Made by a program: the position numbers and the translations under genes
The notes under the pieces: generated by a model
What the model saw: the letters and a program-made list of their open reading frames with translations, nothing else
What the model was told of the DNA's origin: nothing
Database searches by the model: none
Part shown: positions 51,691 through 59,918 of the stretch, piece by piece
How positions within the stretch are numbered: position 1 is the stretch's first letter
Layout of the letters: every line of letters begins with the position of its first letter
NCBI RefSeq assembly: GCF_014837295.1
Contig: NZ_JACYHB010000007.1
Coordinates: forward strand, 62,001-126,000
Direction: 5' to 3'
DNA length: 64,000 bases
DNA from: Cellulosimicrobium arenosum
GTDB lineage: Bacteria; Actinomycetota; Actinomycetes; Actinomycetales; Cellulomonadaceae

Positions 51691-52650
51691 TCAGCCCTCG
51701 CGCACCATGACGACGGCCTTGCCACGCGCTCTCCCCGTGCCGTGCCAGGTGAGCGCGGCAGGCACGTCCGCGAAGGTGAACGTGCGGTCGATGTGGATCG
51801 CGATCTCGCCGCGCGAGCACAGGTCGGCGACCGGGCCGAAGTGATCCGGGTCCTCGTGCACGAAGAGGACGCCGAGCCGCGCACCGGTCACCGCGCCCAG
51901 GACCGGCCCGACCGTGAGCATGCGCAGCATCGTCCGCAGGGTCCCCCCGACCATCAGGCACCGACCGCCACGGGCGAGCGCGCGCCGGTACGCGAACACG
52001 GAGCGCCGAGCGACCAGGTCGACGACGAGGTCGTACGGCCCGGTCCGCGTGAAGTCGGTGCGGCGGTAGTCGATCACCTCGTGCGCGCCCAGCTGCTCGA
52101 CGAAGTCGAGCTTCCCGGCGTCGTCCACGCCCGTGACGTGCATGCCCCTCGCTACCGCGAGCTGGATCATGAAGCTGCCCGAGCCGCCACCGGCACCGTT
52201 GACCAGCAGCCGTCCGCCGGGCCGGCCCGAGGCGAGCGCCTGCAGGGCGATGGCGCCCGGTTGGGGGATGATCGAGGCCTCGGCGAAGCTCAGGTCAGGT
52301 GGCTTGCGCACCAACGACTTCTCCGGCATGGCCACGTACTCCGCGAACCCGCCCCGGCGCGGCATGCTGTCGCCGAAGACCTCGTCACCGGGACGGAGCC
52401 GCGTGATCCCCTCGCCGACCGCGACGACCCGACCGGCGACGTCGGACCCCAGTATCCGGGTGCGCGGAGCGCGGAGCCCGTCGAGGCGGGTGTAGCCGGG
52501 ACTTCCCCGCAGCGCCTCCCAGTCCGACAGGTTCACCGACGTCGCGACGACCTCCACGAGTACCTCGCCGCGTGCCGGGGCAGGCGTCGGCACGTCTCGG
52601 AGCCGCAGCTCGTCGACCGACCCGTACCGCTCGTACACCCACGCGCGCAC
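51691..52650 (-). CDS. NAD(P)-dependent alcohol/quinone oxidoreductase (MDR family)
   Basis: Zinc-independent medium-chain reductase of 319 residues. The start MRAWVYERYG (GTG codon), the segment GSDVAGRVVAVGEGITRLRP and the nucleotide site LLVNGAGGGSGSFMIQLAVA identify the group. It contains a degenerate GxGxxG (GAGGGSG). It stands alone between the stress protein gene and the glycerol cluster. The 186 bases to the glpK end hold hairpins and a repeat element. Confidence 0.87.
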   Translation of the reverse strand: MRAWVYERYGSVDELRLRDVPTPAPARGEVLVEVVATSVNLSDWEALRGSPGYTRLDGLRAPRTRILGSDVAGRVVAVGEGITRLRPGDEVFGDSMPRRGGFAEYVAMPEKSLVRKPPDLSFAEASIIPQPGAIALQALASGRPGGRLLVNGAGGGSGSFMIQLAVARGMHVTGVDDAGKLDFVEQLGAHEVIDYRRTDFTRTGPYDLVVDLVARRSVFAYRRALARGGRCLMVGGTLRTMLRMLTVGPVLGAVTGARLGVLFVHEDPDHFGPVADLCSRGEIAIHIDRTFTFADVPAALTWHGTGRARGKAVVMVREG

Positions 52651-52668
52651 ACGACCTACGGTAGGGAG

Positions 52669-52695
52669 CGCGCCCTCCCGGCGCGAGAGGGCGCG
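52669..52695. terminator. Hairpin near the oxidoreductase start
   Basis: CGCGCCCTC (52669-52677) pairs with GAGGGCGCG (52687-52695) around a 9-base loop. It lies between the 5' end of the oxidoreductase gene and the repeat element, 3' of glpK on the minus strand, so it could back up termination of the glp operon or sit in the oxidoreductase leader. Confidence 0.45.
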
Positions 52696-52705
52696 GCGGA
52701 GGGGC

Positions 52706-52790
52706 GGGGGGCTCGACGCCGGTCGTGGCGGGTCTGGCGGGAGCCTGCGAGGTACGAGCAGGCGGGTGGAAGACCGGCGTCGAGCACCCC
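52706..52790 (-). repeat. Palindromic element, copy 2: variable arms around the conserved 49-nt core
   Basis: GCTCGACGCCGGTC (52711-52724) pairs with 52772-52785, and GGGG at 52706-52709 pairs with CCCC at 52787-52790 after one mismatch. The enclosed core, read on the minus strand, matches 42 of 49 positions of the plus strand at 12081-12129, whereas the arms are unrelated to that copy. The inner stem is GCCTGC (52743-52748) with GCAGGC (52758-52763). It lies 46 bases after the glpK stop, in the same orientation to glpK as copy 1 has to the fabH-like gene. Confidence 0.8.
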
Positions 52791-52836
52791 GACCCTCGGG
52801 CCACGCAGGTGCACCACGGGAGAGTGGGGGGACGGG

Positions 52837-54354
52837 CTACTGCTCCACGTCGTCGTCCACCCAGTCCAGCGTCTTCGTGACGGCCTTCTTCCAGTTGCGG
52901 TACAGCCGCTCGCGCTCGTCGGAGTCCATCGACGGGGTCCAGCGCTTGTCCTCCGCCCAGTTCGCGATGACGTCCTCCTCGCCGTTCCAGAACCCGACGG
53001 CGATGCCCGCGGCGTAGGCGGCACCGAGCGCCGTCGTCTCCGCGACCTTGGGGCGCACGACGTCGACGCCGAGCTGGTCGGCCTGGAACTGCATGAGCAG
53101 CTCGTTGGCGACCATGCCGCCGTCGACGCGCAGCTCGGTGAGGTCGACGCCGGAGTCCGCGTTCATCGCGTCGAGCACCTCGCGCGTCTGGTAGGCGGTC
53201 GACTCGAGCGCGGCGCGCGCGATGTGGTTGCGGTTCACGAACCGCGTGAGACCGACGAGCGCGCCCCGGGCGTCCGCACGCCAGTACGGCGCGAAGAGCC
53301 CGGAGAACGCCGGCACGAAGTACGCGCCCCCGTTGTCCTCGACCTTCCCGGCGAGCCACTCGACGTCGGGCGCGTCCTCGAACAGGCCGAGGTTGTCCCG
53401 CAGCCACTGGATGAGCGACCCGGTGACCGCGATCGACCCCTCCAGCGCGTACACCGGGGCCTGGTCGCCGATCTTGTAGCAGAGCGTGGTGAGGAGCCCG
53501 TTCTCGCTCATCACCTTCTCCGTGCCGGTGTTGATGAGCATGAAGTTGCCGGTGCCGTAGGTGTTCTTGGCCTGACCCACCTCGAAGCACGCCTGGCCGA
53601 ACGTCGCCGCCTGCTGGTCGCCGAGGATCCCGGCGATGGGGACTCCGGGGACCATGCCGCGCTGGCGACCCTCGCCGTACACCTCGGAGGACGACCGGAT
53701 CTCGGGGAGCATGGACAGCGGGATGCCCATGTCGGCGGCGATGTCCTCGCGCCACGACAGCGTGTCGAGGTCCATGAGCATGGTGCGCGACGCGTTGGTC
53801 ACGTCGGTGACGTGCACGCCGCCGTCGGTCCCGCCGGTCATGTTCCACAGCACCCACGTGTCGGTGTTGCCGAACAGCAGGTCGCCCTTGTCGGCCTTCT
53901 CTCGTGCGCCCTCGACGTTGTCGAGGATCCACTTGACCTTGGGTCCGGAGAAGTAGGTCGCGAGCGGCAGCCCGACGATCGACTTGTACTTCTCCGCGCC
54001 CTCGTCGCCGCCGAGCTCGTCCGCGATCTTCTGCGTGCGCGTGTCCTGCCACACGATCGCGTTGTAGACGGGCTTGCCGGTGGTCTTGTCCCAGACCACC
54101 GCGGTCTCGCGCTGGTTGGTGATCCCGACGGCGGCGATGTCCTCGTGCGTGAGGTTCCCCCGTGTGAGGGCGAGCCCCACGACCTCCCGCACGTTGTTCC
54201 AGATCTGCTCGGGGTTGTGCTCGACCCAGCCCGCCTTCGGGAAGATCTGGTCGTGCTCGAGCTGACCGGTGGAGACGATCTCCCCGGAGTGGTTGAAGAC
54301 GATGGCACGCGAGCTGGTGGTGCCCTGGTCGATGGCGAGGACGTAGTCGGCCAT
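52837..54354 (-). CDS. glpK: Glycerol kinase
   Basis: FGGY kinase phosphorylating glycerol with ATP; 505 residues, the normal length. Motifs are [51 protein letters not shown] and [17 protein letters not shown]. The ATG has GAAGGA upstream and follows glpF by 55 bases. In the order glpD-glpF-glpK it is the last gene of the glycerol operon, feeding glycerol 3-phosphate to GlpD. Confidence 0.97.
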   Translation of the reverse strand: MADYVLAIDQGTTSSRAIVFNHSGEIVSTGQLEHDQIFPKAGWVEHNPEQIWNNVREVVGLALTRGNLTHEDIAAVGITNQRETAVVWDKTTGKPVYNAIVWQDTRTQKIADELGGDEGAEKYKSIVGLPLATYFSGPKVKWILDNVEGAREKADKGDLLFGNTDTWVLWNMTGGTDGGVHVTDVTNASRTMLMDLDTLSWREDIAADMGIPLSMLPEIRSSSEVYGEGRQRGMVPGVPIAGILGDQQAATFGQACFEVGQAKNTYGTGNFMLINTGTEKVMSENGLLTTLCYKIGDQAPVYALEGSIAVTGSLIQWLRDNLGLFEDAPDVEWLAGKVEDNGGAYFVPAFSGLFAPYWRADARGALVGLTRFVNRNHIARAALESTAYQTREVLDAMNADSGVDLTELRVDGGMVANELLMQFQADQLGVDVVRPKVAETTALGAAYAAGIAVGFWNGEEDVIANWAEDKRWTPSMDSDERERLYRNWKKAVTKTLDWVDDDVEQ

Positions 54355-54409
54355 GATGAGTTTCAGTCCTTCACGTCGGTGTGGTGGGTGGGGGAGGGTG
54401 CTGGTCAGG

Positions 54410-55144
54410 TCAGCCGAAGGCGACCAGGGGAGCGAGCAGGCCGGCGATGACGCCGCCGACGATCGGTCCGAGGACCGGGACCCAGGCGTAGGACCAGTCG
54501 CTCGAGCCCTTGCCCCTGATCGGCAGCAGGGCGTGCGCGATGCGCGGGCCGAGGTCACGGGCAGGGTTGATGGCGTACCCGGTCGGGCCACCGAGGCTCG
54601 CGCCGATGCCGACCACGAGGAGCGCGACGGCCAGGGGGCCCATGTCGCCGGGCCAGTTGCCGAACGACAGGACGACGAAGACCAGCACGAAGGTCGCGAT
54701 GACCTCGGTGACGAAGTTCCAGCCGTACGAGCGCAGCTCGGGGCCGGTGGAGAAGACACCGAGCTTGGTGGCGGCGGGCGCCTCCTCGTCGAAGTGCTTC
54801 TTGTACGCGAGGAACACCAGCAGCGCACCGATCGCGGCTCCCGCCATCTGCGCCGTGACGTAGATGAAGCCGTTCGCGGCGGTGACCGGGATGCCCGGCG
54901 CGAACTCCTCCGCGCCGCTCGCCCAGATGCCGAACGTCACGGCCGGGTTGATGTGCGCACCCGTCTTGAACGCGACGAACACACCGGCGAACACCGCGAG
55001 GCCCCAGCCGAAGTTGATCATCAGCCAGCCGCCGTCGAACCCCTTGTTCCTCGGCAGGATCGCGTTCGCGACCACGCCGCCACCGAGCAGGAGCAGCATC
55101 ATGGTGCCCAGGAACTCGGTGACGAAGATCTCCCACGTTGACAT
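54410..55144 (-). CDS. glpF: Glycerol facilitator (aquaglyceroporin)
   Basis: MIP-family channel of 244 residues with six helices. The two pore NPA boxes are present in [16 protein letters not shown] and [16 protein letters not shown]; Asp after the second NPA (NPARD) marks a glycerol-conducting rather than water-selective channel. It lies between glpD and glpK in a glycerol uptake operon. The ATG has GGAGAGAACG-type sequence just upstream. Confidence 0.95.
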   Translation of the reverse strand: MSTWEIFVTEFLGTMMLLLLGGGVVANAILPRNKGFDGGWLMINFGWGLAVFAGVFVAFKTGAHINPAVTFGIWASGAEEFAPGIPVTAANGFIYVTAQMAGAAIGALLVFLAYKKHFDEEAPAATKLGVFSTGPELRSYGWNFVTEVIATFVLVFVVLSFGNWPGDMGPLAVALLVVGIGASLGGPTGYAINPARDLGPRIAHALLPIRGKGSSDWSYAWVPVLGPIVGGVIAGLLAPLVAFG

Positions 55145-55251
55145 CGTCGTTCTCTCCTTGTCGTCGGACCTCGTTGTCTGATCTACGCGGCGCAGCGGGT
55201 GCGTCGTGGTCGTTCAGCTCGGTGCAGCCGTCGCCTCCTGCGCGCGAGCGG

Positions 55252-57000
55252 TCAGACGGGCCGCAGGGGTTGCATCGGCGCCACGTCGTCCGCCGCGAGG
55301 CGGGTGGTCTCGGCGCTCGCGTCGTCCGGCTCGTGCTCGGCCGCGTCCTCCGCCTCCGCGCGCTGGGTGTAGCTGCGGACCTCGGCCTCGCGGGTCGCGT
55401 CGTCCCAGCCGAGGATCTCGCCGGCGATCCCGGCGATCTCGGGGAGCGCGGCGAGACCGCGGTCGACGATCTCGTAGTTGAGCCGGGTGCGGTGCACCAG
55501 CAGGTCCTCGAGATGCAGAGCGCCCTCGTGCGAGACGCCGTAGGCGATCTCGGCGCGGAGGTACGCCGGTGCGTGCTCGAGCGGCTTCGCGAGATCGGGC
55601 TGCGACTCGCACAGCTCGACGATCTCGCGCAGGTTCGACCCGTAGCGGTGCAGCAGGTGGTCGACCATCTTGGGGGTCCAGCCGTAGCGCGACGCCCAGG
55701 GGCGTGCCTGGCGGCGGACGGCGTCGAGCCCGACCGCGCCCAGCAGCGGGATCTTGTGCGTGATCGACCCCAGTGCGCTCGCGCGCTGCCCGATGGCGAA
55801 GTCGACGGCGTCCTTGGCCATCACGCGGTAGGTCGTGAGCTTGCCGCCCGCGATCACGGTGAGGCCGGGCGTCGGGGACGCGACGGTGTGCTCGCGGGAG
55901 ACCTTGGACGAGCTCGTCCCCTCCTTGGTGCCGGGTTGCAGCAGGGGTCGCAGGCCCGCCCAGGTGCCGATGATGTCGTCGCGCGTCAGCGGGTGGGCGA
56001 GCACGGCGTTGGCGTGCTCGAGCACGTAGTCGATGTCCGCAGCCGTGGCGACGGGGTGCTGCAGGTCCTGCTCCCAGGGCGTGTCGGTCGTGCCGATGAC
56101 CCAGTACCGCGACCACGGGATGACGAAGAGGACGGACTTCTCGGTCTGGAGGATCAGCCCGACGGTGCCCTTGATCCGCTCTCGCGGCACGACGATGTGG
56201 ACGCCCTTGGAGGCCAGGACGTTCAACCCGCCCTCGCTGCCGGCGAGCCCCTCGGTGTCCTCGGTCCACACGCCCGTCGCGTTGATGACGGAGCGGGCAC
56301 GGGCGGTGATCTCCCGGCCGGTCTCGAGGTCGGCGAGGACGGCGCCGTTGACCGCGCCGGTCGGCCCCTTGGTCAGGGACACCACCTGGGTGCGCGACGC
56401 CGCGTGCGCGCCGTAGGAGGTGGCCGTGCGGACCAGCGTGGACACGAGGCGGGCGTCGTCGACGGACGCGTCCCAGTACTGCACGGCGCCGACGGCCGCG
56501 TCGTGCGCCAGGTCGGGGAACTTGTTGGCCATCTGCTTGCGGGTCAGGTGGCGGTGCAGAGGGAGCGGTCGCTGCCCGGGCGACACGCTCGCGAGCGTGT
56601 CGTAGAGCGCGATCCCCGCGCCGACGTAGGCCCGCTCCCAGACGCGGTGCTCGAGCGGGTAGAGGAAGGGGACGGGGCGCACGAGGTGGGGCGCGATCTC
56701 CTTGAGGAGGAGGTCGCGCTCGGTCAGCGCCTCGTGCACGAGGTGGAAGTCGAGCATCTGCAGGTAGCGCAGCCCGCCGTGCACGAGCTTGCTCGAACGG
56801 CTCGACGTGCCCGACGCCCAGTCCTGCGCCTCGACGATCGCGGTCGAGAGCCCCCGGGTGACGGCGTCGAGCGCGATCCCTGCGCCGGTCACACCGCCGC
56901 CGATGACGAGCACGTCCAGCTCGGCGTCGGCGGTCGTGCTCGCCTCGAGCGCTCCGAGGGCCTGCTGCCGGGACTCGGCCGTGAGTCGCGTCGATGCCAT
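55252..57000 (-). CDS. glpD: Glycerol-3-phosphate dehydrogenase (FAD-dependent)
   Basis: Membrane-associated flavoenzyme oxidising glycerol 3-phosphate to dihydroxyacetone phosphate; 582 residues. The FAD site is LDVLVIGGGVTGAGIALDAV, with GTSSRSSKLVHGGLRYLQML and the substrate-side VIPWSRYWVIGTTDTPWE. A C-terminal GlpO-type domain is included. The ATG has GGAGGA about 6 bases upstream. It is the first gene of the glp operon and divergent from a SorC-type regulator. Confidence 0.96.
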   Translation of the reverse strand: MASTRLTAESRQQALGALEASTTADAELDVLVIGGGVTGAGIALDAVTRGLSTAIVEAQDWASGTSSRSSKLVHGGLRYLQMLDFHLVHEALTERDLLLKEIAPHLVRPVPFLYPLEHRVWERAYVGAGIALYDTLASVSPGQRPLPLHRHLTRKQMANKFPDLAHDAAVGAVQYWDASVDDARLVSTLVRTATSYGAHAASRTQVVSLTKGPTGAVNGAVLADLETGREITARARSVINATGVWTEDTEGLAGSEGGLNVLASKGVHIVVPRERIKGTVGLILQTEKSVLFVIPWSRYWVIGTTDTPWEQDLQHPVATAADIDYVLEHANAVLAHPLTRDDIIGTWAGLRPLLQPGTKEGTSSSKVSREHTVASPTPGLTVIAGGKLTTYRVMAKDAVDFAIGQRASALGSITHKIPLLGAVGLDAVRRQARPWASRYGWTPKMVDHLLHRYGSNLREIVELCESQPDLAKPLEHAPAYLRAEIAYGVSHEGALHLEDLLVHRTRLNYEIVDRGLAALPEIAGIAGEILGWDDATREAEVRSYTQRAEAEDAAEHEPDDASAETTRLAADDVAPMQPLRPV

Positions 57001-57169
57001 GCGTTCCTCCTCGTGCCCGCTCGGGAGGCGGATACGCGATCCGAGCGCTCAGTGTGACGGTCCCACGCCGCTGCGGAGTGCGCGAACGGAGCGGTCGTGC
57101 CCTCGTCCGGCCGGTCCGACCGGGCGATGGATCTACGTCACCACGTGGCGAACGGACGCGCAACCGGGT

Positions 57170-57183
57170 TGCACAAACGTGCA
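57170..57183. promoter_or_regulatory. Inverted repeat in the glpD/regulator divergent region
   Basis: TGCACAAACGTGCA has perfect TGCAC/GTGCA half-sites around AAAC. It lies 28 bases before the regulator start and about 170 bases from glpD. SorC/DeoR-type regulators bind such short palindromes, so it may be the operator. The rest of the 210-base region shows only a small CCACGTGG palindrome (57141-57148). Confidence 0.45.
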
Positions 57184-57210
57184 GAATGGGTGCTGACGAG
57201 AGGGGAACGC

Positions 57211-58167
57211 ATGAGCGCTCGGGAGCAGGACGTCCTGCGGGCAGCATCGATGTACTACCTGCAGGACATGACCATGGAGGCCATCGCCAAGCACCTGCAC
57301 ACGTCCCGGTCGACGGTCTCGCGCCTGGTGAAGCGGGCACGTGACACCGGTCTGGTCGAGATCAGGCTCCGTCCGGCGCAGGGGAAGGGGCCAGGGATCG
57401 GTCAGCACCTCGCGAGCACGTGGGGCATCGACGTCTACGTGGTCCCGGTCCCGGACCAGGTGACGCGCGTGGACCGGCTGGAGCAGGTCGCGATGTCGGC
57501 GGCGCGGCTGCTGGGCAGCTGGTTCGACTCGGACATGACCCTCGGCATCGCGTGGGGGACCACCCTCTCCGCGGTCGCACGCCACCTTCCGCGCCGCCCG
57601 ACACGCGGGAGCGCCGTCGTGCAGCTCAACGGTGCCGCGAGCACGCGGTCGTCCGGCCTGCACTACGCGGGCGACCTGACCGCGGGCTTCGGCGCGGCGT
57701 TCGACGCGCAGGTGCACGACTTCCCGGTGCCCGCGTTCTTCGACTACGCGGAGACGAAGCGGGCGATGTGGCGCGAGCGTTCGGTGCGCCGCGTCCTGGA
57801 CGTGCAGCGGCACGCGGACATCGCCCTCTTCTCGGTCGGTGCCGTGTCCGGCGGTGTCCCGTCGCACGTGTACTCGGCCGGCTACCTGGAACCGGAGGAC
57901 GTCGCGGTGCTGGAGGACGAGGGTGTCGTCGGTGACGTCTGCACGGTCTTCCTGCGCCAGGACGGGACCTACCGGGACATCGCGCTGAACGCCCGCGCGA
58001 CCGGACCTGCCCCGGACGAGCTGAGGCGGGTCCCGCGTCGGGTGTGCGTGGTCGCGGGGGACAACAAGGTGGCCCCGTTGCGAGCGGCGTTGCGGGCCGG
58101 CGTCGTCACCGACCTGGTGATCGACGAGATCACGGCGTCCCGGCTGGTCTCCGATCCCAGGCTGTGA
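57211..58167 (+). CDS. SorC-family sugar-binding transcriptional regulator
   Basis: Regulator of 318 residues. The HTH is YYLQDMTMEAIAKHLHTSRS followed by TVSRLVKRARDTGLVEI; the rest is the SorC/LsrR effector domain (TLGIAWGTTLSAVARHLP; ADIALFSVGAVSGGVPSHVY), which binds phosphorylated sugars. The ATG at 57211 has GAGAGGGGA upstream; the frame is open 38 codons further without similarity. Its position divergent from glpD suggests control of the glycerol operon by glycerol 3-phosphate or dihydroxyacetone phosphate (inference). Confidence 0.9.
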   Translation: MSAREQDVLRAASMYYLQDMTMEAIAKHLHTSRSTVSRLVKRARDTGLVEIRLRPAQGKGPGIGQHLASTWGIDVYVVPVPDQVTRVDRLEQVAMSAARLLGSWFDSDMTLGIAWGTTLSAVARHLPRRPTRGSAVVQLNGAASTRSSGLHYAGDLTAGFGAAFDAQVHDFPVPAFFDYAETKRAMWRERSVRRVLDVQRHADIALFSVGAVSGGVPSHVYSAGYLEPEDVAVLEDEGVVGDVCTVFLRQDGTYRDIALNARATGPAPDELRRVPRRVCVVAGDNKVAPLRAALRAGVVTDLVIDEITASRLVSDPRL

Positions 58168-58195
58168 GCTCCCACCGGTATTCTACTCAGCGACC

Positions 58196-58209
58196 TGCAT
58201 GACTATGCA
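58196..58209. promoter_or_regulatory. Candidate ARG box upstream of argA
   Basis: TGCATGACTATGCA has TGCAT/ATGCA half-sites around a 4-base centre, matching the form of ARG boxes bound by the arginine repressor ArgR. It lies 30 bases before the N-acetylglutamate synthase gene, the first step of arginine synthesis. Only one box is clear. Confidence 0.5.
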
Positions 58210-58239
58210 CACCACCGGGTGGCGCCGTAGATTGTGCAC

Positions 58240-58764
58240 GTGACCGAACCCATCCCGCCTGCCCCCGGAGTCGTCGTGCGCGCCGCGCTGCCGGCGGACG
58301 TGCGCGCGATCCGCGGGCTCGTCCAGCCCTACGCGCAGGACCGCATCCTGCTCGCCAAGGAGATGGTCGGCTACTACGAGTCCGTCCAGGAGTTCCTCGT
58401 CGCGCAGGGGCCGTCGCGCCAGGTCGTCGGCTGCGGGGCGCTGCACGTCATGTGGGACGACCTCGCAGAGATCCGCACGCTCGCGGTCGACCCCGCCTGG
58501 ACCGGGCACCGCATCGGCCACGCGCTCGTCGTCGAGCTGGTCGCTCGGGCGCGTGCGCTCGGTCTGCGGCGGGTGTTCTGCCTGACCTTCGAGGTGGACT
58601 TCTTCGCCCGCCACGGGTTCCAGATCATCGAGGGCGCTCCGGTCACCCACGAGGTCTACGCCGAGCTGCTGCGCTCCCACGACGACGGCGTGGCCGAGTT
58701 CCTCGACCTCGCGCGCGTGAAGCCGAACACCCTCGGCAACACGCGCATGCTCCTCGAGCTGTGA
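58240..58764 (+). CDS. argA: N-acetylglutamate synthase (amino-acid N-acetyltransferase)
   Basis: GNAT-fold enzyme of 174 residues starting arginine biosynthesis, of the short single-domain type found in actinobacteria. Acetyl-CoA-binding segments are EIRTLAVDPAWTGHRIGHAL and ALGLRRVFCLTFEVDFFARH, and the C-terminus has KPNTLGNTRMLLEL. Start could be GTG at 58240 or GTG at 58234; neither has a ribosome site, so the message may be leaderless. A candidate ARG box lies upstream. Confidence 0.88.
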   Translation: MTEPIPPAPGVVVRAALPADVRAIRGLVQPYAQDRILLAKEMVGYYESVQEFLVAQGPSRQVVGCGALHVMWDDLAEIRTLAVDPAWTGHRIGHALVVELVARARALGLRRVFCLTFEVDFFARHGFQIIEGAPVTHEVYAELLRSHDDGVAEFLDLARVKPNTLGNTRMLLEL

Positions 58765-58770
58765 GGTCGG

Positions 58771-58789
58771 CGGGGTGGGGCGCACCCCG
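58771..58789. terminator. Hairpin between convergent argA and mutY
   Basis: CGGGGTG (58771-58777) pairs with CACCCCG (58783-58789) around a 5-base loop in the 37-base gap between the two stop codons. It probably ends both transcripts. Confidence 0.55.
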
Positions 58790-58801
58790 TCCCGGATCGG
58801 C

Positions 58802-59785
58802 TCAGGTGGGCAGCGTGCAGCCGCCGTCGTCGTCCGTCTCGACCAGACCGTCCTCGACGAGGCTCGCGACGCACCGGTCGAGCTGCGCGGCGTCGTGCCA
58901 CAGCGCGTGCAGCGCCGTGCGGTCCAGGGGTCCGTCCCCCTCGCGCAGCGCCGCCATGACACGGCCCCGGGCCTGGCGATCCGTCCCCGCCCAGGTCTGG
59001 GTGCGACGTCGGGCCGCGTGCTCGTCCGCCGGACGCCCCGCGAGCCGCCACGCGCAGCGGTCGCGCAGCGGGCACTCGCCGCACCGAGGGTTGCGCGCCG
59101 TGCACACGAGCGCCCCCAGCTCCATCGACGCGCACGCCCACAGCACCGCGGCGTCGTCGGGCTCGGGCGCGTATGCCGTGGCGAGCCGCCGCTCGGCGGC
59201 GGTGAACGACGGCGCGGGCAGCGCGGTCCCACCCACGGCGCGCGCCAGGACCCGCCGCACGTTGGTGTCCACGACCACGGCGTGCCGACCGTGCGCGAAC
59301 GCCGTCACCGCCGCCGCCGTGTACTCGCCGACGCCGGGCAGCGCGCGCAGCGCGTCCTCGCCGCGGGGCACGTCGCCCCCGTGGCGCTCGACGATCGCCC
59401 GCGCGCAGTCCTGCAGGCGCAACGCCCGGCGGGGGTAACCCAGGCGACCCCACGCGCGCAGCACGTCCGCGGTCGGCGCGGCCGCGAGGTCGCCGGGCGT
59501 CGGCCACCGTTCGACCCATGCGCGCCAGGCGGGCTCGACCCGGACGACCGGCGTCTGCTGCAGCATGACCTCGCTGACGAGCACCCCCCAGGCGGTGCGG
59601 TCCGCCGCTCGCCACGGCAGGTCGCGCGCGTGCCGGGAGTACCACTGCCCGACGGCGTCCCGGACCTCCTCGGCGCAGGATCGTGGGGCCGTGGTGCCGG
59701 TGCCGGTGCCGGTGCCGGTGCCGGTGCGTGGGCCTGTGGCCGCGCCGCGGTCCGGCCGGGGGGAGGAGGGGGTCGGTGCCGTCAT
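58802..59785 (-). CDS. mutY: A/G-specific adenine DNA glycosylase
   Basis: Removes adenine mispaired with 8-oxoguanine; 327 residues. The family start is QWYSRHARDLPWR with catalytic Glu in SEVMLQQTPV, the helix-hairpin-helix is LPGVGEYTAAAV, catalytic Asp is in VVVDTNVRRV, and the four iron-sulfur Cys are in CTARNPRCGECPLRDRC. The C-terminal NUDIX-like 8-oxoG recognition domain is absent, as in many short actinobacterial MutY. The ATG at 59785 gives a low-complexity N-tail of about 30 residues that contains a hexanucleotide repeat. Confidence 0.93.
   Translation of the reverse strand: MTAPTPSSPRPDRGAATGPRTGTGTGTGTGTTAPRSCAEEVRDAVGQWYSRHARDLPWRAADRTAWGVLVSEVMLQQTPVVRVEPAWRAWVERWPTPGDLAAAPTADVLRAWGRLGYPRRALRLQDCARAIVERHGGDVPRGEDALRALPGVGEYTAAAVTAFAHGRHAVVVDTNVRRVLARAVGGTALPAPSFTAAERRLATAYAPEPDDAAVLWACASMELGALVCTARNPRCGECPLRDRCAWRLAGRPADEHAARRRTQTWAGTDRQARGRVMAALREGDGPLDRTALHALWHDAAQLDRCVASLVEDGLVETDDDGGCTLPT
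59693..59727. repeat. GGTGCC hexanucleotide repeat inside mutY
   Basis: Five perfect copies of GGTGCC (59693-59722) and a partial sixth encode a Gly-Thr dipeptide run in the MutY N-terminal tail. The unit is a multiple of three, so copy-number change would alter tail length but not the frame. Confidence 0.85.
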
Positions 59786-59918
59786 CGTGCTCCATTGTGC
59801 GTCGGACGGCGCGGTGCCGGGTGCCGGGAGCGCGACCCGCCGCGAGACCAGCACGGGTCCGGGCCACGGCGGAACTACGGTGGTGCCTGGCGCCGACGGC
59901 GCGACGGACGGAGGACCA

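Noticed and set aside
57141-57148. CCACGTGG palindrome in the glpD promoter region
   Set aside because: Eight-base palindromes are frequent in this base composition and no known regulator nearby is expected to use it.
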